A stretch of 36,263 bases of DNA from Candidatus Zixiibacteriota bacterium (GTDB lineage Bacteria; Zixibacteria; MSB-5A5; GN15; FEB-12): the NCBI GenBank assembly GCA_020346225.1, contig CP070777.1:914083-950345 (forward strand). Direction: 5' to 3'. The translations under genes and the position numbers were made by a program. Below, piece by piece: positions 15,663-22,404 of this stretch. The notes under the pieces were generated by a model that ran no database searches, had not been told where the DNA came from, and worked only from the letters and a program-made list of their open reading frames with translations. Each line of letters starts with the position of its first letter. The stretch's first letter is position 1.

Positions 15663-17105
15663 ATGAGCACGGTGAGAAAAACCAAGATCATCGCTACCTA
15701 CGGACCGGCTGTAGCCTCGCCCTCCCGACTTTCACAGCTTGCCGCCGCCGGAGTCAACGTCTTTCGCGTCAATTGCGCCTACGGAGCCGCCTCTGACTTC
15801 GTCAAGGCCGCCGACATGATCCGCAGGTCGGTCGCCAGAGCCCGCTTTCCCGTCGGACTGCTTTTCGATATCGCCGGCCCCAAGCTGCGGCTGGAACGGT
15901 TTGACGGCAAGATCAGCCTCAAAGCCGGCCAGACACTGAAGCTTACCGCCGGGCGCGCCGACCCCAAGGCCCGATCGGTGACCGTCAATCAACCGGCCAT
16001 TATCAGTTCTCTCAAGAAAGGGGAGAGGGTGTATATCGATGACGGCAGCCTCGCCTTCGATGTTACTTCCGCGGGCCGCAAGTGGGCTACCCTGAAAGCT
16101 CTCGACGGTGGCACTCTGCTGCCCGGCAAGGGAATCAACCTGCCGCAAAGTAAGATTAACATACCGACCTTGAGCGAAAAAGATAAGGAAGACATCAAGA
16201 CCGCTATCAGGGTCAAGGCCGATTACATTGCTCTGTCATTTGTCCGGTCGCCCGATGACGTCGTTCAGGCCAGGCATATTGTCGAGAGCTTCGGCGGCGA
16301 TCAGCGCCTCATCGCCAAACTTGAAAAACGACAGGCGGTAGAAAAGCTCGATGAGATTGTACAGGCGGCCGACGGTGTTATGGTGGCGCGCGGCGATCTC
16401 GGCGTCGAAACCCCCTTTGCCCTCCTGCCGCGTCTGCAAAAACGGATTATCGCCCTGGCCAACGCCCAGCACAAACCGGCCATCGTAGCCACGCAGATGC
16501 TGGAATCGATGCGCTTTTCCGCGCGGGCCACCCGGGCCGAAATCAACGATGTCGCCTCGGCCGTTTTTGACGGTGCCGACGCCGTTATGCTCTCCGCCGA
16601 AACGGCCACCGGGAAATATCCGCTGGAAACCGTGAAGACCATGGACCAGGTTATTACCGCCTCGGAAGAAGACCTCCGGCCGCCCGGGTCATCAGCGCCG
16701 CCCGGCCCGTCGACCGATATCACCGGCACCATCGCCGAAGCGGTCAGCCGTCATGACGAGCGAGCTGTCAAACTTATCCTGGCTTTCACCACCTCCGGCC
16801 GCACCGCCGCCGCCATCTCCTGTCTTTTCCCGATGCAGCCGATTGTGGCCCTGACCCCGGGCGCCCGGGTGCTCACCAGACTGTCGCTTCTTCGCTCCGT
16901 CTATCCCGTCCGCATCGAGCAGCCGCGCTCGTTCGAGGATATGCTGGCCACCGTTCAGGATGTCGTTTCCACCTACCGTCTTGCCGGTCCCCGCGATAAA
17001 GTCATTATTGCCGGCGGGGCGCCCTTCGGGTCCACCGCACCGACCAACTTCATGATGCTTTACGAAATCGGAAAGAGGAGAAAAAATGCGCGCCGCCAGA
17101 AATAG
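15663..17105 (+). CDS. pyk: Pyruvate kinase, predicted potassium-independent type
   Basis: Last step of glycolysis, phosphoenolpyruvate plus ADP to pyruvate plus ATP, cytoplasmic. The 480 residues cover the A, B and C domains. Catalytic features are present: Arg35 and Asn37 in 'FRVNCAYG', Lys219 and Glu221 in 'LIAKLEKRQ', 'VMVARGDLGVE' (Asp245), 'ATQMLESM' and 'ATRAEINDVASAV'. The usual 'DTKGPEIRT' reads 'DIAGPKLRL' (69-77): Lys at the position that is Glu in K+-dependent enzymes, hydrophobic residues at the flanking positions, and Ala39 in place of the Ser that helps bind K+. Published comparisons associate this pattern with K+-independent pyruvate kinases. No obvious SD precedes the ATG. 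The end overlaps the next gene by 20 bp. Confidence 0.94.
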   Translation: MSTVRKTKIIATYGPAVASPSRLSQLAAAGVNVFRVNCAYGAASDFVKAADMIRRSVARARFPVGLLFDIAGPKLRLERFDGKISLKAGQTLKLTAGRADPKARSVTVNQPAIISSLKKGERVYIDDGSLAFDVTSAGRKWATLKALDGGTLLPGKGINLPQSKINIPTLSEKDKEDIKTAIRVKADYIALSFVRSPDDVVQARHIVESFGGDQRLIAKLEKRQAVEKLDEIVQAADGVMVARGDLGVETPFALLPRLQKRIIALANAQHKPAIVATQMLESMRFSARATRAEINDVASAVFDGADAVMLSAETATGKYPLETVKTMDQVITASEEDLRPPGSSAPPGPSTDITGTIAEAVSRHDERAVKLILAFTTSGRTAAAISCLFPMQPIVALTPGARVLTRLSLLRSVYPVRIEQPRSFEDMLATVQDVVSTYRLAGPRDKVIIAGGAPFGSTAPTNFMMLYEIGKRRKNARRQK

Positions 17106-17985
17106 CCTGTGCCTTGCCGTTTCGGTCGTGACCCTTGTGGCTGTGGCCCTGCCCCTTGACGACTGTGTCGCGGGGAAGAAGAAGCCCACGGAAATATGCA
17201 TCAGCTTCGACGAACTCCCGGCCGCTCAATCGTTCGACGAGGTCGACCGCGAGGCCGTGACTTACCTGATTTTGGAAACGTTGAAGAAGCATAAAGTGAA
17301 AGCGATCGGCTTTGTGGTCGGCAACCAGATCGAGGACAGTTTCGACATCCTCGGCCAATGGCTCAACGACGGCCATCGCCTCGGCAACATGACCTACTCC
17401 AACCAGGACCTCCATCAGCTCGGTATTGAGCAGTTCATTCTCGATATCAAGGCGGGCGCCGATGCCCTGGAAACCATGCTCGAAGGGTTCGGCCAGAAAG
17501 AGCGCTATTTCCGATACCCCTTTTTGCATTACGGCTCCACCGTCGAGGCCAAGAAGCAGGTCAAGCTCTATCTCGAGGAGCACGATTACACCGTCGTACA
17601 CGCTTCCGTGGTGACCGAGGACTACCTCTATAACCTGTCGCTCGAGAAAATGGGTAAAGTGCCCGATTCCGCCGAATACGACAACCTCCTTAATGAGTAT
17701 GTTAACCATGTTCTCGATGAGATCGAGCGCATGGAAGCTCTTTCCGCAGAGGTTCTCAAGCGCCCCTGCCGGCATATCCTTCGGCTCAAGGCAAATCGCC
17801 TCAACGCCGTGTTTCTCGATGAGATGCTCACCGCCATGAAAGACATGGGCTGCCAATTCATCTCCGTTGAACGGGCTCTGGAAGACGAACTCTACTCGGC
17901 CCCCGAAGCTTACTTCGGGGCGCGGGGCGCCAGTTATATCGACATGATCCGGCTGAGCGACCCCGACCACCTCCCGGCCGAATGA
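17086..17985 (+). CDS. Exported NodB-like polysaccharide deacetylase homologue lacking metal-binding histidines
   Basis: Member of the carbohydrate esterase 4 (NodB) fold group with an N-terminal signal sequence (about 1-30), 299 residues. Motif 1 'TFDD' reads SFDE (40-43). Motif 2, normally H-x3-H in 'GNHTYSH', reads 'GNMTYSN' (100-106), so both zinc-binding histidines are replaced by Met and Asn. Motif 3 is 'YFRYPFLHYG' (141-150), close to the family's R-x-P-Y/F. Its relatives in other genomes, as I recall them, keep 'GNHTFSH'. It may therefore be inactive, bind sugar only, or use another metal geometry. The start overlaps pyk by 20 bp and has a strong GAGGAG-type RBS inside pyk, so the two genes are co-transcribed. 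The substrate is unknown. Confidence 0.8.
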   Translation: MRAARNSLCLAVSVVTLVAVALPLDDCVAGKKKPTEICISFDELPAAQSFDEVDREAVTYLILETLKKHKVKAIGFVVGNQIEDSFDILGQWLNDGHRLGNMTYSNQDLHQLGIEQFILDIKAGADALETMLEGFGQKERYFRYPFLHYGSTVEAKKQVKLYLEEHDYTVVHASVVTEDYLYNLSLEKMGKVPDSAEYDNLLNEYVNHVLDEIERMEALSAEVLKRPCRHILRLKANRLNAVFLDEMLTAMKDMGCQFISVERALEDELYSAPEAYFGARGASYIDMIRLSDPDHLPAE

Positions 17986-18025
17986 CAATCGGCCCCGGCC
18001 GCTTGCCTCTCGCCGACAAATGTGA

Positions 18026-18054
18026 TTGGCCTTTCCGCTTTTCCTTCGTATAAT
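18026..18054 (+). promoter_or_regulatory. Candidate promoter for nrdJ
   Basis: TTGGCC (18026-18031), a 17-bp spacer and a perfect TATAAT (18049-18054) lie 46 bp upstream of the nrdJ start. I saw no clear NrdR box or cobalamin riboswitch in the 115-bp gap, which is too short for a full B12 riboswitch. Confidence 0.5.
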
Positions 18055-18100
18055 AATATAGACCCGGTAATCCGATAATAGAGGTAAAGAGGACCGCTAA

Positions 18101-20341
18101 ATGTCTGCCTATAGAGATATTTCTCTCTCTGATAACGCCCTGGCCGTCCTGAACCGGCGCTACCTCGTCAAAGACAGCCGCGGGCGGGTAATAGAGAGCC
18201 CCAAAGACCTTTTCCTCCGCGTATCGAACTTTATCGCCGAGGCCGACCGCGCCTACGGCGCTGACGATAACGGCGTCAAGGACACCGCGTCACGGTTTTA
18301 CGACATCATGACCTCGCTGGAGTTTCTGCCCAACTCGCCCACCCTGATGAACGCCGGGCGTCCCCTCGGACAACTCTCTGCCTGCTTTGTTCTGCCCGTG
18401 GGCGACTCGATGGACGAAATCTTCGAAACCAATAAGCATGCCGCCCTGATTCACAAATCCGGCGGCGGGACCGGCTTCTCGTTCTCTCGTCTCAGGCCCA
18501 GGAACTCTATCGTCGCCTCCACTTCGGGTGTCGCTTCGGGACCGGTCTCATTTATGAAAGTCTATAACGCCGCCACCGAGGCCGTCAAACAGGGCGGCAC
18601 CCGCCGGGGCGCCAATATGGGTATACTCCGCGTCGACCACCCCGACATTCTCGAGTTCATATCCTGTAAGCGCGACACCGCCGAGATCACCAATTTCAAC
18701 ATCTCGGTCGCCATAACCGACGCCTTCATGCAGGCCCTTGAGCGCGACACCGCCTACCCGCTCTTCAACCCGCATACTGACAGCGTGCACCAGGTGGACG
18801 GTCAATCGGTGGAACTGAGAGCGCGCGACGTCTTCGAGCTCATCGTCGACCACGCCTGGGCTACGGGCGAGCCGGGCATAATCTTTCTCGACCGTATCAA
18901 TGACCTGAATCCGACCCGTCCCTCCGAGGTCATCGAGGCCACCAATCCGTGCGGCGAACAACCGCTGCCCGCTTATGACTCGTGTAACCTGGGCTCGGTC
19001 AACCTCGGCCGCTTTGTTCTCGACCCGCTCCCCTCCGACTACACCGTCTCACGATCGGAGGAGGGCATCGACTTCGACCGCCTCGGCGCCGTGACCAGGA
19101 CCGGTATTCATTTCCTCGACAATGTCATCGACCGGAACCGCTACCCGGTCGAGGAAATCGAAAAGCAGACCCTCAGGAACCGGCGCGTCGGTCTCGGCGT
19201 GATGGGCTGGGCCGATATGCTGGTCAAACTCGGTTTGCCCTACAACAGCGCGCCGGCCTTCGAACTGGCCGAAAAAATTATGGCCTTCATCGAAACCGAG
19301 TGCCGCAACCAGTCCTCCGAGCTGGCCAAAACGCGCGGCCGGTTCCCCAATTGGCAGGGCTCGGTCTACCGCGACGAAAACATGGCCATGCGCAACGCCA
19401 CCGTCACGACTATTGCTCCCACCGGCACCATCTCCATCATCGCCAGCTGCTCTTCCGGCGTGGAGCCCTATTACGCTGTTGCCTTCGAACGCAACGTTCT
19501 CGATGGCACCAAACTTGTCGAACTCAATCCCCTCTTCGAAGACACCGCGCGCCGGATGGAGTTTCTGTCCGATGAACTGGTAACCAGGGTCTACCGGACC
19601 AGGTCCCTGGCCGATATTGACGGCATTCCCGACGGTGTCAAGGCGCTCTTTCTCACGGCCGCCGATATCTCTCCCGAAGACCATATCCGTATGCAGGCCG
19701 CCTTCCAGAGGCACTGCGATGCTTCTGTGTCCAAGACCATCAACTTTCGCGAATCCGCCACGCGTCGGGATGTCAGAAAAGCTTATCTCCTCGCGTATGA
19801 ACTCGGCTGCAAGGGAGTTACCATCTATCGCGATAATTCGCGCCCCGAGCAGGTCTTGTCGACAATGGCCGAGCCCGCTCCCGAGACCGTCGTTTCCAGG
19901 GTGAAAGAGAGGCCGGGAGTCCTCAGCGGCATCACCGAGAAGATCAGGACCGGCTATGGCAATCTGTATGTCACCGTCAACACCCGCGACAACCTGCCCT
20001 TCGAGGTCTTCGCCCACATCGGCAAGTCCGGTTACACCACCATGGCCGATACCGAGGCCATCTGTCGGCTGATCTCGCTGGCCTTGCGCTCCGGCGTCCC
20101 GGTGCAGCAGGTCATCAAGCAGCTTCGTGGGATCGGCGGCTCGAGCCAGGTGTTTGCCAACGGCGCCAAGGTCTCGTCCATCCCCGATGCCATTGCGCAA
20201 GTTTTGAACAAGCATTTCGGCGCTTCCGGCCACAGCGCGCCGCCGCCCGGATCGGCCGAGATCTGCCCCCAGTGCTCCGCCGCCATGAGATTCGAATCCG
20301 GCTGCTTTACCTGCGCATCTTGTGGTTATTCTACCTGCTGA
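18101..20341 (+). CDS. nrdJ: Adenosylcobalamin-dependent ribonucleoside-diphosphate reductase, class II
   Basis: Reduces ribonucleotides to deoxyribonucleotides using a thiyl radical generated from adenosylcobalamin, with no need for oxygen. The 746 residues match the common single-subunit form. 'NSPTLMNAG' and 'LSACFVLPV' carry redox Cys95. 'NPCGEQPLPAYDSCNLGS' (282-299) holds the catalytic Asn282/Cys284/Glu286 set and Cys295, the second redox cysteine. The phosphate-binding loop is 'IAPTGTISIIASCSSGVEP'. The C-terminal tail 'CPQC...CFTCASCGYSTC' is the Cys-rich tail typical of the family and thought to pass electrons from thioredoxin. RBS GAGG/GAGGA lies before ATG. This enzyme implies access to vitamin B12 by synthesis or uptake; neither pathway is in this window. 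Confidence 0.97.
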   Translation: MSAYRDISLSDNALAVLNRRYLVKDSRGRVIESPKDLFLRVSNFIAEADRAYGADDNGVKDTASRFYDIMTSLEFLPNSPTLMNAGRPLGQLSACFVLPVGDSMDEIFETNKHAALIHKSGGGTGFSFSRLRPRNSIVASTSGVASGPVSFMKVYNAATEAVKQGGTRRGANMGILRVDHPDILEFISCKRDTAEITNFNISVAITDAFMQALERDTAYPLFNPHTDSVHQVDGQSVELRARDVFELIVDHAWATGEPGIIFLDRINDLNPTRPSEVIEATNPCGEQPLPAYDSCNLGSVNLGRFVLDPLPSDYTVSRSEEGIDFDRLGAVTRTGIHFLDNVIDRNRYPVEEIEKQTLRNRRVGLGVMGWADMLVKLGLPYNSAPAFELAEKIMAFIETECRNQSSELAKTRGRFPNWQGSVYRDENMAMRNATVTTIAPTGTISIIASCSSGVEPYYAVAFERNVLDGTKLVELNPLFEDTARRMEFLSDELVTRVYRTRSLADIDGIPDGVKALFLTAADISPEDHIRMQAAFQRHCDASVSKTINFRESATRRDVRKAYLLAYELGCKGVTIYRDNSRPEQVLSTMAEPAPETVVSRVKERPGVLSGITEKIRTGYGNLYVTVNTRDNLPFEVFAHIGKSGYTTMADTEAICRLISLALRSGVPVQQVIKQLRGIGGSSQVFANGAKVSSIPDAIAQVLNKHFGASGHSAPPPGSAEICPQCSAAMRFESGCFTCASCGYSTC

Positions 20342-20402
20342 TTCTGCCGATATATTTTTAGAAGGCCTCGGGCCTTCGTATGTACATTTGCAACGGTATC
20401 GT

Positions 20403-21053
20403 ATGAGTACGCCCAGCTTCATACCCAACGGCCGGACCTCGCGCGTCAAGAAAGACGGCCTGGCCCTGCAGGTGCAGACCGAGTACGCCTTTAGGCCTTA
20501 CCCCAGGCTGACCACCACCATTCTTAACGACGGTCAGGTTATTCACAAAATCGAAAAGAAACTGGACCGGCCGGTGGGGTCTGTCGAAGAGCAATCGGAG
20601 ATGGAGCAACTTATAAAACGGCAGCACAGTGAGGTGGTCTCGGTAATAAAGGAGAAAGCCTCCGCAAGCTCGGCCACCCTGCAGGAGTTCAAAGAATCGG
20701 CCAGCGGGTATATTTCTCTGTCGGATCGGCTCCGGTCAATCGCGGGTGTGCAGTCCGTTTATGAGTTGGATAACGAAGGTAACTTCTGCCGGCAGGACAT
20801 CGAGGAAAAGTTCCGAAAAGCCTACAGCGCCCTGTTCAAAGGTTTGAAAGACCTCATCGAGGTCTTTGCCGCCGTTCCCGGTCTCGGCATGACCCGCGAG
20901 CGCGGCGTCTACGAAGTCGAACGGGAACGGCTGTACCTGGTGTCTTGCGGCGACGAGATCTGCGTCGTCACTGTCAAGAGAGGCGCCAGCTCGGAGACGA
21001 ATTACGAGCAAACGCTCAGGCAGACCCTCGAGGATTTCTTTCAGCAGTCCTGA
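20403..21053 (+). CDS. Uncharacterised protein, possible roadblock/LC7-like C-terminal domain
   Basis: Not a protein I recognise. The chosen ATG (MSTPSFIPNG) gives 216 residues; an upstream in-frame start at 20322 would overlap nrdJ by 20 bp and add an unconvincing leader. The N-terminal part (about 15-55, 'VQTEYAFRPYPRLTTTILND', then a stretch ending 'HKIEKKL') looks like a compact beta domain. A charged helix follows (about 60-105). The C-terminal 110 residues ('LSDRLRSIAGVQSVYELDNE' ... 'RLYLVSCGDEICVVTVKRGA') have the rhythm of a roadblock/LC7 (MglB-like) fold. It is cytoplasmic, with no signal or membrane segment. It lies 61 bp after nrdJ and before a hairpin cluster, so it may share the nrdJ transcript. 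Function is open. Confidence 0.7.
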   Translation: MSTPSFIPNGRTSRVKKDGLALQVQTEYAFRPYPRLTTTILNDGQVIHKIEKKLDRPVGSVEEQSEMEQLIKRQHSEVVSVIKEKASASSATLQEFKESASGYISLSDRLRSIAGVQSVYELDNEGNFCRQDIEEKFRKAYSALFKGLKDLIEVFAAVPGLGMTRERGVYEVERERLYLVSCGDEICVVTVKRGASSETNYEQTLRQTLEDFFQQS

Positions 21054-21090
21054 CGGCCCCCACTGGTTCCCCCCTGATTCCCGTTCTGAA

Positions 21091-21157
21091 TCGCCGTTCC
21101 GGCGACGTTGCATAAGAAAAGACCTGCCTTCAAGCAGGTCCTCCAAATTTTTTGGAG
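21091..21157 (+). terminator. Cluster of three hairpins, candidate terminator of the nrdJ transcript
   Basis: Three perfect stem-loops follow one another: TCGCCG-TTC-CGGCGA (21091-21105), GACCTGC-CTTCAA-GCAGGTC (21121-21140) and CTCCAAA-TTT-TTTGGAG (21141-21157). The middle one is preceded by an A-rich AAGAAAA, so on the opposite strand it looks like a textbook intrinsic terminator (stem then TTTTCTT). On the + strand the T6 run lies 7 bases after the stem, inside the third hairpin. Terminator is the likeliest reading; a protein or attenuation site is possible. Confidence 0.5.
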
Positions 21158-21451
21158 AGAGGTTTGCGATTTGAAAAACTCCCCTACTGTTACGGTAAAG
21201 GGTTTTTACAGCCACTTTCTCGCGTTTAGCCTCGCTGCCGACCGTCAGGCCGGGTCACGGCGAAGACGCAGCGAAATAAGAGACGACCTTCATCGACTAA
21301 TTGTTAGAGATTTTCAAATGACCGTCCTCTCTCCATTTCACTATCATGATATCCTGTTCAAAACCGCCACGCAATTATTTTTTCTTACGGTTGCCTGGGC
21401 CTTTTGATTTTGATATTTTACACTGAATCTACGACTCAATGGAGACGGCGT
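21158..21451 (+). promoter_or_regulatory. Gene-free leader region of acpS-pyrE with candidate promoter
   Basis: About 290 bp without a supportable gene. A possible promoter is TTGCCT (21391-21396), a 17-bp spacer and TATTTT (21414-21419), placing a start about 30 bp before the acpS SD. The more upstream part (21180-21340) is A/T-richer than the flanking genes and shows no tRNA, known riboswitch or coding pattern that I can identify. Confidence 0.35.
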
Positions 21452-21826
21452 TTGCTTAAATCGATCGGCTTGGATCTCGTTGAGGTTGACCGGATTAGAG
21501 CGGACCTCGATAAATACGGCGAGCGCTTCGCGCATCGCGTTCTGGGCGCCGACGAACAGCGGATTTTCGACCGCCGTCGCGACCGACCGCTCTTTTTGGC
21601 CGGGCGTTTCGCCGCCAAAGAGGCCGTTATAAAGGCTCTTGGGCACTATCTTGCCGATCGACCGCCGCTCTCTCATCTCCAGATACTTAACGACGATACC
21701 GGTCAGCCCGTTCTCCGATTGCCGCAATACCTGAAGGATAAGATGTCCGGTGTCAGGTGCATGATATCAATCACCCACGACCGAAACTACGCCGCCTCGG
21801 TCGCCGTCTTTGTGGAGGAAAAATGA
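21452..21826 (+). CDS. acpS: Holo-[acyl-carrier-protein] synthase
   Basis: Transfers the 4'-phosphopantetheine arm from CoA to apo-acyl carrier protein, activating fatty acid synthesis. The start is TTG at 21452, chosen because GGAG (21441-21444) sits 7 nt before it and the protein then begins MLKSIGLDLVEVDRI, exactly where AcpS proteins begin; an earlier TTG at 21404 would add 16 unrelated residues. The 124 residues match family length. Motifs are 'GLDLVEVDRI' (the Mg-binding Asp), 'RFAAKEAVIKALG' (the catalytic Glu/Lys region) and 'ISITHDRNYAASVAV' near the end. It overlaps pyrE by 4 bp (ATGA). Confidence 0.92.
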   Translation: MLKSIGLDLVEVDRIRADLDKYGERFAHRVLGADEQRIFDRRRDRPLFLAGRFAAKEAVIKALGHYLADRPPLSHLQILNDDTGQPVLRLPQYLKDKMSGVRCMISITHDRNYAASVAVFVEEK

Positions 21827-22401
21827 ACCAGGAAGACGTTCTACAGCTGTTCAAACAATCCAACGCCCTGCTCTCCGGCCACTTCAAGCTCAGTTCCGGC
21901 CGCCACAGCGATATCTACTACGAAAAGTTCACGCTGCTCAAACAGCCGTCTCTCTGCACCAGGATCTGCGAAGAAATGGCCCGTCGCTTTTCCGGCTCCG
22001 GCGCCGTGACCGTGGTGGGACCGACCACCGGCGGCATTATTATCGCCTATGATGTTGCCCGGTATATGGGTATTGAAGCCATCTATGCCGAACCGGGTGA
22101 TCAGGGGAGAGTCTTCAAGCGCGGCTTCTCGCTCGACCGGGGACAGAAAATCGTGATTGTCGACGATGTTCTCACCACGGGCCGATCCGTCTTTGAGGTA
22201 ATCGATCTGGTAAAACGGTATCAGGCCAATATCGTCGGCATCGGGCTTATGCTCGATCGCTCCAACGGCACCGTGGTGTTCGAATACCCGTATTTTGCCC
22301 TGGCCAAAGTCTCGGCCGAAAGCTGGGCGCCGGACGAATGCCCGCTGTGCGCTCAGGGGATCGAAATCACGCAAAGGGGAAGTCGGAAATTCAGATCGTG
22401 A
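21823..22401 (+). CDS. pyrE: Orotate phosphoribosyltransferase
   Basis: Pyrimidine biosynthesis: orotate plus PRPP to orotidine monophosphate. The ATG at 21823, with GGAGG at 21813-21817, gives 192 residues beginning MNQEDVLQLF; a frame open to 21757 overlaps acpS and is not used. Family marks are 'LSSGRHSDIYYEKF', the 'VGPTTGGIIIAYDVA' loop and the PRPP signature 'IVIVDDVLTTGRSVFEVI'. A C-terminal 'CPLCAQGIEITQRGSR' is shared by one subgroup of PyrE proteins. It is translationally coupled to acpS. The stop is 3 bp from the stop of the convergent signalling operon, so the two transcripts almost certainly overlap. Confidence 0.95.
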   Translation: MNQEDVLQLFKQSNALLSGHFKLSSGRHSDIYYEKFTLLKQPSLCTRICEEMARRFSGSGAVTVVGPTTGGIIIAYDVARYMGIEAIYAEPGDQGRVFKRGFSLDRGQKIVIVDDVLTTGRSVFEVIDLVKRYQANIVGIGLMLDRSNGTVVFEYPYFALAKVSAESWAPDECPLCAQGIEITQRGSRKFRS

Positions 22402-22404
22402 GCC

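Noticed and set aside
17986-18100. Cobalamin riboswitch upstream of nrdJ
   Set aside because: The gap is too short and shows no B12-box-like sequence; an ordinary promoter explains it.
19049-20449. 466-residue reverse open frame
   Set aside because: Lies antisense to nrdJ; Gly/Ala/Asp-rich shadow, no motif.
21404-21451. Longer N-terminus of AcpS from an upstream TTG
   Set aside because: The added residues are unlike the family, and the TTG at 21452 has an SD at ideal distance.
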